NCBI GenBank assembly: GCA_017618715.1
Contig: JAFZTS010000050.1
Location: 1 to 48,789 of the forward strand
Direction of reading: 5' to 3'
Source: Bacteroidales bacterium
GTDB lineage: Bacteria; Bacteroidota; Bacteroidia; Bacteroidales; UBA3663
Length of the DNA: 48,789 nt
Part shown: positions 24,834-33,833 of the stretch, piece by piece
How the letters are laid out: the number at the start of each line of letters is the position of its first letter
How positions within the stretch are numbered: position 1 is the stretch's first letter
Program-made: the position numbers and the translations under genes
The notes under the pieces: model-generated
Told to the model about the DNA's origin: nothing
What the model saw: only the letters and a program-made list of their open reading frames with translations
Databases searched by the model: none

Positions 24834-25388
24834 ATGATACTACCAATTTACTTATATGGCGAGCCGGTGCTTCGCAAGGAGGCCGAGGATGTGCCCGAGG
24901 ACTATCCGGAACTCAAGACACTCGCCGAGAATATGTTCCAGACGATGGAGAAGGCCAATGGCGTTGGTTTGGCAGCCCCACAGGTGGGATTGGCCTTACG
25001 CATGTTTGTTGTCGATGGCAATGGATTGGCCGAGGATTATCCCGAGTGCCGTGGTGTTCGTCGCTGCATGATTAATCCGGAGATTGTGGAAGAGAGCAAG
25101 GAGACCAACGTCAAGGATGAGGGATGCCTTTCAATCCCTGGTGTTTATGAAGGCGTGAAGCGTCCCGATTGGATCGTGATCAACTATCTTGACGAGAATC
25201 TTGTGGAGCATGAGGAACGGCTTGATGGCTTTGCAGCCCGCATGGTGTTGCATGAATATGACCACCTCGATGGCAAGATGTTCATCGATAGGGTTTCACC
25301 TCTGCGCAGACCATTCATCAAGAACAAGCTCCAGGCCATCCTCAAAGGCAAGAACCATCCCGACTACAAGCATTGTTCGCTGCGATGA
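24834..25388 (+). CDS. def: Peptide deformylase
   Basis: A 184-residue metalloenzyme that removes the formyl group from nascent proteins. All three signature motifs are intact: GVGLAAPQVG (43-52), EGCLSIPG with the metal ligand Cys98, and HEYDHLDG with His140, Glu141 and His144. Normal length. It precedes recA by 51 bp in the same direction. Confidence 0.97.
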   Translation: MILPIYLYGEPVLRKEAEDVPEDYPELKTLAENMFQTMEKANGVGLAAPQVGLALRMFVVDGNGLAEDYPECRGVRRCMINPEIVEESKETNVKDEGCLSIPGVYEGVKRPDWIVINYLDENLVEHEERLDGFAARMVLHEYDHLDGKMFIDRVSPLRRPFIKNKLQAILKGKNHPDYKHCSLR

Positions 25389-25439
25389 GTTGGGAAACAT
25401 TTTTCAACATCGATTCGTATTTTTTTAATTCCTAATATT

Positions 25440-26507
25440 ATGGCAAAGGTACAAAAAGAAACAGCCCCCATGAGCGACAAAATGAAAGCGTTGCAGATGG
25501 CGATGGAGAAGATCGACAAGACTTTCGGTAAAGGTTCCATCATGCGCATGGGTGAAGAGAAGGTCGAAGAAGTTGAGGTGATCCCTACTGGTTCGATTGG
25601 TTTGAATGCAGCCCTTGGCGTAGGTGGTTATCCCAAGGGACGCATTATCGAGATCTATGGCCCGGAATCATCGGGTAAGACCACATTGGCCATCCATGCT
25701 ATCGCTGAGGCTCAGAAGAAGGGAGGCATAGCTGCCTTTATCGATGCAGAGCATGCCTTCGATCGCTTCTATGCCGAGAAGCTTGGTGTCGATACCGACA
25801 ACCTGCTCATCTCGCAGCCTGACAATGGAGAACAGGCTCTCGAAATAGCCGACAACCTGATTCGTTCGGCCGCTATCGATATCATCGTCATTGACTCGGT
25901 AGCTGCTTTGACACCAAAGGCTGAGATTGAGGGTGACATGGGTGACAACAAGGTGGGTCTGCAGGCACGACTGATGAGTCAGGCTTTGCGTAAACTCACA
26001 TCGGCCATCAATCAGACAAAGACCGTCTGCATCTTCATCAATCAGCTTCGTGAGAAGATCGGTGTCATGTTCGGTAACCCTGAGACTACTACCGGTGGCA
26101 ATGCCTTGAAGTTCTATGCATCGGTGCGCCTCGACATCCGTCGTGTCACCAGCATCAAATCGGGCGATCAGGTACTGGGCAATCAGGTGCGTGTGAAAGT
26201 TGTCAAGAACAAGGTGGCTCCTCCGTTCCGTAAGGCAGAGTTCGACATCATGTTCGGTGAGGGCATCAGCCGTTCCGGTGAACTCGTCGATCTCGGTGTT
26301 GAATATGGTGTCATCAAGAAAAGTGGGTCGTTCTTCAGCTACAATGGCACCAAGCTCGCCCAGGGTCGTGATGCTACCAAGCAGCTTATGCTCGACAATC
26401 CTGAGTTGGCTGATGAAATCGAGGCTGGCATCATGAACAAGTTGAAAGGAGCCGAGCTTCCAGAAGAGCCTCTTACACCTGAAGAGACAGCAGCAAGCGA
26501 GTATTAA
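25440..26507 (+). CDS. recA: Recombinase RecA
   Basis: A 355-residue recombination and SOS protein. Walker A is GPESSGKTT (74-82), the Walker B-like strand is [20 protein letters not shown], and loop 2 contains [27 protein letters not shown] split across about 200-225. The C-terminus is acidic ([15 protein letters not shown]) as usual. I could not pick out a LexA-type operator upstream. It sits alone after def and is followed by a convergent gene. Confidence 0.98.
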   Translation: MAKVQKETAPMSDKMKALQMAMEKIDKTFGKGSIMRMGEEKVEEVEVIPTGSIGLNAALGVGGYPKGRIIEIYGPESSGKTTLAIHAIAEAQKKGGIAAFIDAEHAFDRFYAEKLGVDTDNLLISQPDNGEQALEIADNLIRSAAIDIIVIDSVAALTPKAEIEGDMGDNKVGLQARLMSQALRKLTSAINQTKTVCIFINQLREKIGVMFGNPETTTGGNALKFYASVRLDIRRVTSIKSGDQVLGNQVRVKVVKNKVAPPFRKAEFDIMFGEGISRSGELVDLGVEYGVIKKSGSFFSYNGTKLAQGRDATKQLMLDNPELADEIEAGIMNKLKGAELPEEPLTPEETAASEY

Positions 26508-26527
26508 TTTCGAGATTAGTCAATATC

Positions 26528-26570
26528 AAAAAAACAGAGGCAACGTGAAAAAATTTTCGCGTTGCCTCTG
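26528..26570 (-). terminator. Terminator between recA and a convergent secreted-protein gene
   Basis: An 11-bp stem CAGAGGCAACG (26535-26545)/CGTTGCCTCTG (26560-26570). On the minus strand it is followed by TTTTTTT, so it ends the gene at 26602. On the plus strand it may also help end recA but lacks a T run. Confidence 0.85.
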
Positions 26571-26601
26571 GACAATTATAATATGTGTGTGTAAGTATTT
26601 C

Positions 26602-27231
26602 TTACTTGATTACCACCTTACGTGAAGCTCCATTCTGCTTGATGATATAGATGCCTTTGGCGAGACCTTTGGTGCTTTCGGCGATCTTCTTTCCGCAGAG
26701 GTTATAGACTTCCATCTTGTTATTGTCGCTAATTACCTTGTTGATGCCTTGTGCATCGGTGTCGAAAATTACAGTGATGGAGGTGCAATCTTCAGGATCA
26801 AGGGTGCAATATGCTTTGAGTTCGACAGAACCTTTGAACGACTTGGTGTCGAAAACCTGAGCATGCAGCCAATCTTTGCCCTGCTCAACGGTAGCGCCTG
26901 GCTGAATAGCATCCATATAGTTGGTAGTGATTTGGCCCTCCTCGTTCCAAGGTATGCAATTATTATTGGGGCAGAACTGAATATCGTTGTAGTTCTCCTT
27001 GCCAACGCAAGTTAGTGAAAGCTTGGTTGCATCTTCGCAGACATTCTTGACATAAACGGCAGCATGCATCTCAATCATGAAGTCGAGATCCTCATACTCC
27101 GAAATTGTCACTGTGCCACCATTGGGAATGACCTCATCGCCCAACATGAAGGCAAACGAGGTCTCCTCCTGGGCCAATAGGGCTGAGGAGCAGAAGATGA
27201 GAGCAAGTATCGTGGAGTAAAATTTCTTCAT
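26602..27231 (-). CDS. Small secreted protein with type IX secretion-like C-terminal domain
   Basis: A 209-residue protein with a signal peptide (MKKFYSTILALIFCSSALLAQ). The middle is an unrecognised beta-rich domain with several Cys (CEDATKLSLTC, CPNNNCIPW, CTLDPEDC), possibly disulfide bonded. The last 40 residues or so (MEVYNLCGKKIAE, GIYIIKQNGASRKVVIK) match the Por/type IX secretion sorting domain used for export and surface anchoring in Bacteroidetes. The start at 27231 is chosen because the signal peptide begins there, even though the frame extends to 27291. Function unknown. Confidence 0.8.
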   Translation of the reverse strand: MKKFYSTILALIFCSSALLAQEETSFAFMLGDEVIPNGGTVTISEYEDLDFMIEMHAAVYVKNVCEDATKLSLTCVGKENYNDIQFCPNNNCIPWNEEGQITTNYMDAIQPGATVEQGKDWLHAQVFDTKSFKGSVELKAYCTLDPEDCTSITVIFDTDAQGINKVISDNNKMEVYNLCGKKIAESTKGLAKGIYIIKQNGASRKVVIK

Positions 27232-27278
27232 TATGCTGTTTGTTTGGATTGTTTCACAGTTTATTCCTATATCGGGTG

Positions 27279-27310
27279 CAAATATACTCATTATTTATAA
27301 ATAATGCAAA
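27279..27310 (-). promoter_or_regulatory. Promoter for the small secreted protein
   Basis: On the minus strand TTTG (complement of 27307-27310), a 20-bp spacer and TATATTTG (complement of 27279-27286). It overlaps the in-frame extension of the gene, which supports the later start. Confidence 0.72.
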
Positions 27311-27383
27311 TATTTCAGAAAAAAACTGCTGACATATCCAATAAAAACCATAAATTGCAGACATTGGGTGTCAAAATGCAAGA

Positions 27384-28415
27384 TTAATCCTTGACCCTTC
27401 GTTCCTCTTCCTTCTTGCTTGACAGCATACCGCATGCGGCATAAATATCTTCGCCGCGCGAAGCACGAATTGTCGTCATCAAACCATGTTGGCAAAGGTA
27501 GTCACGCAGTGCTTCCATTGCCTTGAGGTCGGAGGTCTGGAGTTCCACATCGGGTATGGCGTGAAACCGGATGAGGTTGACTTTGCAAGGCAGTCCCTTG
27601 AGCAGTTGGAGCAACGCTTGTGCATGATGTTTGTCGTCATTGAGGCCACGGAAGACAATGTATTCGAAGGTAAGTTCGCGCTGATGCGTCCAATCGTAGG
27701 TCTTGAGTAATTCAATGACCTCGCTGATGGGATAGGCTTGCTGGACGGGCATCAATCTTTGTCGTTCATCGGCAAAAGGAGAGTGCAGGGAAATGGCGAG
27801 ATTGCAATGGCTCTCGCGCAGGAAATCGGTTAGGTGCTGCATTTGTCCGATGGTCGATACAGTGACTCGCTTGGGACTCCATGCCATGCCCCAAGGTGCA
27901 GTTATTATGTCGAGCGTCTTGTGCAGTTCTTCCCAGTTGTCGAGTGGTTCTCCCATGCCCATGAAGACAAGGTTGGTAAGCTTTTGCGACTCGGGAATGG
28001 CGAAGATTTGATTGATGATCTGATGAGCGGAGAGTTGCCCATTGAAGCCCTGCTTTCCGGTCATGCAGAAATAGCAACGCATCTTGCAACCTATCTGACT
28101 GGAGATGCAGAGTGTGGCACGCTCATGCTCGGGCAGATAGACGGTCTCGATTTGTTTGCCCACGGGAGTGGCGAAGAGATAACGGATGGTACCATCCTTT
28201 GAACGGGCCGCACCAGCTGGCTCTTCATATCCGATGGTGTATTCCGATGCAAGTCTGGAGCGATTGTCCTTCGAGAGGTTGGTCATCTCATCAATGGTAC
28301 GGATACGTTTTACGTATAACCATTGGGCAATCTGCTTGGCTGTGAATTTCGGCATGCCGAGGGCGGCGGTTATATCCTGCAGCTCGGTTAGTGTCTTTCC
28401 TAAAAGTGGGGTCAT
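27384..28415 (-). CDS. rlmN: Dual-specificity RNA methyltransferase RlmN (radical SAM)
   Basis: A 343-residue enzyme that methylates C2 of A2503 in 23S rRNA (and A37 of some tRNAs). The radical SAM cluster motif is GCKMRCYFCMTGKQGF (Cys110, Cys114, Cys117). VFMGMGEPLDNWE is the GEP motif, and the C-terminal IYAACGML holds the Cys that carries the methyl intermediate. Start chosen at MTPLLGKTL rather than the in-frame ATG at 28481, because the terminator hairpin of the preceding gene (28434-28467) lies between the two and because homologues begin with a similar LFGKTL phrase. Confidence 0.94.
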   Translation of the reverse strand: MTPLLGKTLTELQDITAALGMPKFTAKQIAQWLYVKRIRTIDEMTNLSKDNRSRLASEYTIGYEEPAGAARSKDGTIRYLFATPVGKQIETVYLPEHERATLCISSQIGCKMRCYFCMTGKQGFNGQLSAHQIINQIFAIPESQKLTNLVFMGMGEPLDNWEELHKTLDIITAPWGMAWSPKRVTVSTIGQMQHLTDFLRESHCNLAISLHSPFADERQRLMPVQQAYPISEVIELLKTYDWTHQRELTFEYIVFRGLNDDKHHAQALLQLLKGLPCKVNLIRFHAIPDVELQTSDLKAMEALRDYLCQHGLMTTIRASRGEDIYAACGMLSSKKEEERRVKD

Positions 28416-28433
28416 GGTGTTCTGTCGGGAATG

Positions 28434-28467
28434 GAAAAGGACGGGCAAGTTGCTGTCCGTCCTTTTT
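28434..28467 (-). terminator. Intrinsic terminator of the PpiD-like gene
   Basis: Stem GAAAAGGACGG (28434-28444)/CCGTCCTTTTT (28457-28467) with a 12-nt loop. The paired A and T tracts allow it to work in either direction. It lies 45 bp beyond the PpiD-like stop. Confidence 0.75.
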
Positions 28468-28511
28468 CGTTGTTGGTCCATGCTTTGGGCGATGGACTTG
28501 GATGCTTCTGA

Positions 28512-30599
28512 TTAATAGAAGTTGATACGGTTATCCTCAATCTTGGCGTTGTCGGTCAGCACCTGAAGGGCTGCATTGGCTGCCTGAGCATAATCGCGGC
28601 TGCGAGCTACGGTCTCCAAACGAGCCTTCTCGTCATAGGTAAGGCCCTTGTCGTTTTTGCTGAGCAGCTGGAGGGCTACGACAACGTTACGACCTGCAAC
28701 GGTGAGTACATCACCAGGATTGGCCTTGAGGGCAGCCTCGAAGATCTTTGGCTCGGAACCCAAACCGACCACATTGCTGAGGTTGAAGTTGACGAACTTG
28801 GCGGTGTCAATGCTGGCACCATTGAAGGCTGCAGCATAACCTGCGAGGGTCTTGTCGGCCACGGCATCAAAGTCGGCAGAAAGCTTCTCGACCTTCTTGA
28901 GAGGCAGAACATTGAATTGGGCAATCTGCTTATAGAACGTAGTGTCGTTGATGTCGAGATAACCTTTCTCGATATCGCCGGTGATGGCTACCACGAGGAG
29001 GTTGTCGCCAGTCTCAATGATGTCGCTGATGTCACCCTTCTTGTTCTGGAAGGCGAACTGCACAGCCCTACGAGCATCCTGCACGCCACCTACATTGTAA
29101 GAAGTGGAGTAGAGGGTGGTAGGCATCATCATGAAGCCCTCGGCGCGAGCGCTATCCATCATAGAACGAACGTCCTTGTAGGTGGTAAGGAAGCGATTGA
29201 GTTTGCCATACTCCTCGCCACGGGTACGGGTCGAAGGATAAACCTCATTGGCATAGATGGCCACCTTAGCGAGAGGCACAGGAGCAGTCTTCTTGGTTAC
29301 CTTGCATACGAAATGAGCATTATCGTTCATATCGTGGATGAAGGTGTTGCCAACGGCGCAAGAGCGAATCTTGTTGCGAAGGTCATTGCCAAAGTTCTGC
29401 AGGAGTGAAGGATCCTCCATCCAGCCTACGAACTTCTGCTGCTGGTCGTAGGATGCAAGTGCAGTGGTGGCGTTGGAAGCAGAAGCAAGAACGGCCTTGA
29501 TGCTGTCTGCCTCAGTAGTAGTAGGAACGACTACCATAGCCAGTTCGATGGAGTCGGGAGCCACGGTCTTGTCGAGGATACGAGCCATCATGTAGTAGTC
29601 GCCACTTTCGCGGTGGGGTTCCAAAATGGCACCTACGCCGTTGTTCTGCACGAACTCCTTGGTGTCACCCTCAAAGTTGCTTACAGGCACCCAGGCATCC
29701 ATATAGGAAACAGAAGAGTTGCCGTTTACCAGTTCGGCCACTTCGTCGGTGGTAGCGAACTCGTCGCGAAGAGCCTTGATATCAGCCTCGGCCTGTGCAT
29801 AATCCTCGTCACTTGGACGAAGGGCTACGTTGATGTAGCTCACGTTGCGGCGCTCAGCATTGAGCTTATAGTTGCGCTTGGTGCTGTTGTAGTACTTCTC
29901 AACGTCATTCTTGCTCACGCTTACCACTGAATCGGGAACGCTGCTTGCATATTGCTTTACGTATGCGAAGTTGCACTCAGTATTGTCGCCGTTGAAGTTG
30001 TCCTTGGCTTCAAGCTTGTTGGGAGCAACGGCTGCAGCTACGAGGCCAGTATATTTCTCGACGAGACGATTCAGGGCTACCTGATTCTCGATTTCCATCC
30101 AGTTCTCCTCCGAGAAGAAAGGATTCTGCTGAGCGGCCTGTTCAAAGCCATCGGTGGTGATGAGGTTGACAAAGTAGGAAACGACCTGGGGAGCCTGCTG
30201 TCCGAACATCTGGGTAAGAATGGGGGACATGTTCTGTCCCTGCACGAGCTCGTTGATCTCGTCCTTGGTAACTACGATACCGAATTTTTCGCAAGCCTTC
30301 TCAATGAGGGTCTTGGTGACAATCTCCTGATAGACCTGATTGTTGAGCTGCTGTGTGCTCTGGTTGTCAAGCTCCTGACCCTGCATGGCCTTCACGAAAT
30401 CCTGACGACGCTGACGAGCAGCCTCATAACTCTCGTAGGTTACTTTCTTGCCGTCAATGGTCACGACCTTATCGCGTCGGCTCTGTACGATGGAGCTGGA
30501 GCTTGTAATCAAGTCTCCGACAATGAATGCTACCATTGCCAAACCCACGATAACCAAGAGGAGAATGGAATGGTTTCTGATGCGTTGTAATACTGCCAT
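28512..30599 (-). CDS. PpiD/SurA-like periplasmic foldase (peptidyl-prolyl isomerase family)
   Basis: A 695-residue protein anchored by one N-terminal transmembrane helix (HSILLLVIVGLAMVAFIVGDLI). A SurA_N-like chaperone region follows (about 40-260: VTIDGKKVTYESYEAARQRR, NQVYQEIVTKTLIEKACEKF). The central part (about 330-480) should be the parvulin domain. I cannot find the usual GGDLGWF-type motif, so isomerase activity may be lost or divergent. The rest is helical. Gene order lptC, CNNM protein, PpiD on one strand is common in Bacteroidetes, linking it to envelope biogenesis. Confidence 0.85.
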   Translation of the reverse strand: MAVLQRIRNHSILLLVIVGLAMVAFIVGDLITSSSSIVQSRRDKVVTIDGKKVTYESYEAARQRRQDFVKAMQGQELDNQSTQQLNNQVYQEIVTKTLIEKACEKFGIVVTKDEINELVQGQNMSPILTQMFGQQAPQVVSYFVNLITTDGFEQAAQQNPFFSEENWMEIENQVALNRLVEKYTGLVAAAVAPNKLEAKDNFNGDNTECNFAYVKQYASSVPDSVVSVSKNDVEKYYNSTKRNYKLNAERRNVSYINVALRPSDEDYAQAEADIKALRDEFATTDEVAELVNGNSSVSYMDAWVPVSNFEGDTKEFVQNNGVGAILEPHRESGDYYMMARILDKTVAPDSIELAMVVVPTTTEADSIKAVLASASNATTALASYDQQQKFVGWMEDPSLLQNFGNDLRNKIRSCAVGNTFIHDMNDNAHFVCKVTKKTAPVPLAKVAIYANEVYPSTRTRGEEYGKLNRFLTTYKDVRSMMDSARAEGFMMMPTTLYSTSYNVGGVQDARRAVQFAFQNKKGDISDIIETGDNLLVVAITGDIEKGYLDINDTTFYKQIAQFNVLPLKKVEKLSADFDAVADKTLAGYAAAFNGASIDTAKFVNFNLSNVVGLGSEPKIFEAALKANPGDVLTVAGRNVVVALQLLSKNDKGLTYDEKARLETVARSRDYAQAANAALQVLTDNAKIEDNRINFY

Positions 30600-30773
30600 T
30601 TGTTTTAATGTATTTTGTTATAATTTTTTTTATTCAGTGTTCGAACCGCCTGCAAAAGGGGGGTCAAAGTGGACAAAATCGGACGCGAATATACATAATT
30701 AATTTTAATTGTCGAACAAATTTACGGATTTTTTTGCTAAAATCGTGCAATTTTGTTCCAATTCCATCAATTC

Positions 30774-32102
30774 TCACTCTTCACTTGGCAAATTTGACAA
30801 CTTAACAAGCTCAATTTTTGTGGCACTGGTCTTCACAACGGTCAGACGTATCTGTTCGTCATCGAGAGTGATGGTGTCACCGACCTTGGGCATGGTCTGC
30901 AGGTGGTGGAGGATGAGGCCGGCTAAGGTCTGGTATTCGTCACTTTCGGGCAGGTTGAGTTCGAGATCCTCGTTGATGTGGCTGATTTCAAGGCGTCCGC
31001 TGAGCTCCCATTCATGGTCGTTCACTTTGTTCTCGATGAGTTGTACCTGATCGTGTTCATCTTCGATGTCGCCGATGATTTCCTCAAAAAGGTCTTCTGT
31101 GGTGATGACGCCTGCGGTACCGCCAAACTCATCGACAACGGCGGCAATGGACTTCTTGTGTTCCATCAGCATACGCAGCAGTTTCGGCGCGGCCATCGAT
31201 TCGGGAACAAAGAGGATGGGGATGATTTTCTGCTGCCACTGGTGAGGGCGGCGGAACATCTCGCTCGAATGGATATATCCGATAAGGTTGTCGATATCCC
31301 CTTTATAGACTGGTATTTTCGAGTAGCCGGTTTCGACAAAGAGCTGGTTAAGTTCCTTGAAGGGCGTATCGACAGAGACCGCAGTGAGTTCGGATCGTGG
31401 AATCATGCAGTCGCGCACCTTGACTTCCGAGAAGTCGAGGACGTTCTTGAAGAGCTGAAGTTCCTGCAAATTGTCATCATCGTCGGCTTTGCTGAGATTG
31501 CTGTGGTTCTTTGTGTCGTCCTTTTCATCATCGTCGTCGGCGTTCTCGATTCCCTTTTGCACAAAGAAGTCGAGATCGACACGGGTGAGTTCGCCTTGTT
31601 TCTCCTTGATGATGGGCATACCGAAAAGACGCAGGATACCATGGCTCAGCATAGTGCTGAAAAGAGAGATGGGGGAGAGGATCCAGTAGATCAGCCAAAG
31701 CGGTACGGCGAAGATGCGCAGCATCATGTTAGGATTCAGTTTGAACAGCGTTTTGGGCAGATACTCGGCGGTGAACAGGATGATGATGGTCGAAAGAATG
31801 GTTTGGGTGAGTACCACTACGAAATCGTTCTCAGAAATGTATTCGCGTATCGGCGATTCCATGAGCTGGGCCATCAGGATGCCGTAGATGATGAGCGCAA
31901 TATTATTGCCCACCAGCATGGTGCTGATGAACCGTTCGGAGTGATTGTAGAAATATTGCAGGATACGTGCAACCCAGCCTCCCTCCTGTTTGTCGAGTTC
32001 CAGACGTATGCGGTCGGCTGAGATGAAGGCCATCTCCATGCCGCTGAAGAACGCACTGAACAGGAGCGTCAACGCGATGCAGATCAATAGGGTATAGCTC
32101 AT
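30774..32102 (-). CDS. CNNM/CorC-family membrane protein (DUF21-CBS-CorC)
   Basis: A 442-residue protein. Residues 1 to about 160 form a DUF21 transmembrane domain (LLFSAFFSGMEMAFISADRI at the start). A CBS pair follows (about 210-330: VRDCMIPRSELTAVSVDTPF, IAAVVDEFGGTAGVITTEDL), then a CorC_HlyC C-terminal domain (DEYQTLAGLILHHLQTMPKVGD). An Asp/Lys/Asn-rich insertion (about 185-205) precedes the CBS domains. The family is linked to Mg/Co efflux and was once called hemolysin. In related bacteria a similar gene is called gldE, but that cannot be settled here. Its ATG overlaps the lptC stop by 4 nt. Confidence 0.9.
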   Translation of the reverse strand: MSYTLLICIALTLLFSAFFSGMEMAFISADRIRLELDKQEGGWVARILQYFYNHSERFISTMLVGNNIALIIYGILMAQLMESPIREYISENDFVVVLTQTILSTIIILFTAEYLPKTLFKLNPNMMLRIFAVPLWLIYWILSPISLFSTMLSHGILRLFGMPIIKEKQGELTRVDLDFFVQKGIENADDDDEKDDTKNHSNLSKADDDDNLQELQLFKNVLDFSEVKVRDCMIPRSELTAVSVDTPFKELNQLFVETGYSKIPVYKGDIDNLIGYIHSSEMFRRPHQWQQKIIPILFVPESMAAPKLLRMLMEHKKSIAAVVDEFGGTAGVITTEDLFEEIIGDIEDEHDQVQLIENKVNDHEWELSGRLEISHINEDLELNLPESDEYQTLAGLILHHLQTMPKVGDTITLDDEQIRLTVVKTSATKIELVKLSNLPSEE

Positions 32103-32857
32103 CTTTTGTTATCGAAAGGAATATTCTTCGGCGAACCCGAATGATTTCGCCGCTGTCGTGCCAAGGCGGCTTTCTCCTGAGGTGTCAGGGGCTCGGGTTG
32201 GATGGTGTCGGTGGGGGAGATGGTGCCGGGCTCATCGTTTTCGGCCAAATGCTCACCGTCATCGGGGGCATTGTCCACATTGTCAGACATCGTGCCGTTC
32301 TGCTGACGCATCTCGAAGATGCCTGTAGTTTGACGTATCTCATATTCGGTGAAAGCCTCATTGCTGTTGAAGCCAAAGCCCTCAAGGATGTCGCGATTGC
32401 GCTCGATGTGGATGAAGGAATCACTATAGACGGTGTGCTTCTTCATGTCCCAATAAAGTTCTTCGGTATTGAACTTCTCGCCCTTGTTGTTCGACACCCG
32501 CACGTTACCTATCAGGTGCCACTGCTGCTCTTTCTCAAAATGGTAGGCTGTATCGGCGCGCAGATTGCCGGCAGGCTGGAGTTCTTCGTCGAGTTGTTGT
32601 AGTTCAATGCCCTCGGGAAAATACCAGTAGGACTTCTTTGCATCGAGGTTATAGGTGTACCAGATGGGAGTGTTGGCATGATAGCGTATCACACCGGAGT
32701 CGGAAACCAACATGGAGACGTTGGTGGTCACCATGCCAGGTATCTTCGAGAAATCCTCATCATCGACAGTTCCCGGATCCTTGTCTCCCTCCCGCTGGCA
32801 ACCGGCGGCTATGCAACAGACAGTAAGGAGGAACAGAAACGATAATAATTTATGCAT
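32099..32857 (-). CDS. lptC: LPS export protein LptC (lipoprotein-type)
   Basis: A 252-residue protein with a lipoprotein signal ending CCIAAGC, unlike the single-helix anchor of the E. coli protein but usual in Bacteroidetes. The body is the LptC beta-jellyroll: SDSGVIRYHANTPIWYTYN, YWYFPEGIELQQLDE, LIGNVRVSNNKGEKFNTEEL, GFGFNSNEAFTEYEI. It bridges the inner-membrane LptBFG ABC transporter to LptA in lipopolysaccharide transport. The tail beyond about 190 is acidic and low complexity. First gene of the lptC-CNNM-PpiD set. Confidence 0.88.
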   Translation of the reverse strand: MHKLLSFLFLLTVCCIAAGCQREGDKDPGTVDDEDFSKIPGMVTTNVSMLVSDSGVIRYHANTPIWYTYNLDAKKSYWYFPEGIELQQLDEELQPAGNLRADTAYHFEKEQQWHLIGNVRVSNNKGEKFNTEELYWDMKKHTVYSDSFIHIERNRDILEGFGFNSNEAFTEYEIRQTTGIFEMRQQNGTMSDNVDNAPDDGEHLAENDEPGTISPTDTIQPEPLTPQEKAALARQRRNHSGSPKNIPFDNKR

Positions 32858-32881
32858 TTTTACACTTTGTTAGTGCCAAAA

Positions 32882-32916
32882 TCCAAAAAAACGAAGTATT
32901 TTCACGTTTTTTTGGA
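32882..32916. repeat. 12-bp perfect inverted repeat between lptC and thyA
   Basis: TCCAAAAAAACG (32882-32893) and CGTTTTTTTGGA (32905-32916) are exact reverse complements with an 11-bp gap. The site is just upstream of lptC and near its -7 box, so it may be an operator or a leader hairpin. Confidence 0.6.
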
Positions 32917-32937
32917 CAATTTTCTACTTTTGCGGCG

Positions 32938-32965
32938 CAAATATATATATTTTTTTGTATCTTTG
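32938..32965. promoter_or_regulatory. Divergent -7 boxes for lptC and thyA
   Basis: TATATTTG on the minus strand (32938-32945) points to lptC and TATCTTTG on the plus strand (32958-32965) points to thyA. Neither has a -33 TTTG at ideal spacing, so the calls rest on the -7 boxes. Confidence 0.45.
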
Positions 32966-33035
32966 CGCACGAAATCATAAAAAAATGATTTTTGAATAGC
33001 CATTATTCTCAAAATATGGCGCATTTGTATTACGC

Positions 33036-33833
33036 ATGAAACAGTATTTGGACCTTATACAACGTGTTTTGGAAGAGGGTGTCCGCAAGGAAGACCGCAC
33101 AGGAACAGGCACCATAAGTGTCTTTGGTCACCAGATGCGGTTCGACCTCAGTGAGGGCTTTCCACTTGTTACCACCAAGAAGATGTTTACGCGAGGCATC
33201 ATCGAGGAACTGCTGTGGTTTATCAGCGGTTCGACCAACAAAAAGGTGCTGCAGGAGAAGAACGTACACATCTGGGATTCTTGGGGTGATGACGAGACGG
33301 GAGAGTTGGGCCCGGTCTATGGCAAGCAGTGGCGTGACTGGGAGGGTAATGACGGCAAGCATTACGACCAGCTGATGATGGCCGTTGATGACATCAAGTG
33401 CAATCCCGACTCGCGTCGTATCATCGTCAATTCCTGGCATGTCGAGGAGATCGATCGTATGGGTTTGCCTCCTTGCCACTGTTTCTTCCAGTTCTATGTA
33501 GCAGGTGGCAGATTGTCGCTCCAACTCTATCAGCGATCGGCTGACATCTTCTTGGGTGTGCCCTTCAATATTGCCAGCTATGCTCTGCTGCTTCTGATGA
33601 CTGCTCAGGTCACTGGATTGCAGCATGGTTGTTTCGTCCACACCTTTGGCGATGCCCATATTTATACGAATCATCTTGATCAAGTGCGCCTACAGCTTAC
33701 ACGAACACCTTATCCGCTGCCTAAGATGCAGCTTAATCCCGACATCAAGGATCTTCGTGATTTCCGTATTTCGGATTTCACTTTGACCGACTACCAGTGC
33801 CATCCTGCAATTAAGGGCGTCGTTTCCGTATGA
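33036..33833 (+). CDS. thyA: Thymidylate synthase
   Basis: A 265-residue enzyme making dTMP from dUMP with methylene-tetrahydrofolate. [11 protein letters not shown] binds phosphate. [11 protein letters not shown] carries the nucleophile Cys147. [20 protein letters not shown] and the [12 protein letters not shown] motif are intact. Length equals the usual 264. The gene that follows starts inside its last codon (ATGA overlap at 33830-33833) and is a sugar transferase rather than the dihydrofolate reductase often found there. Confidence 0.97.
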   Translation: MKQYLDLIQRVLEEGVRKEDRTGTGTISVFGHQMRFDLSEGFPLVTTKKMFTRGIIEELLWFISGSTNKKVLQEKNVHIWDSWGDDETGELGPVYGKQWRDWEGNDGKHYDQLMMAVDDIKCNPDSRRIIVNSWHVEEIDRMGLPPCHCFFQFYVAGGRLSLQLYQRSADIFLGVPFNIASYALLLLMTAQVTGLQHGCFVHTFGDAHIYTNHLDQVRLQLTRTPYPLPKMQLNPDIKDLRDFRISDFTLTDYQCHPAIKGVVSV

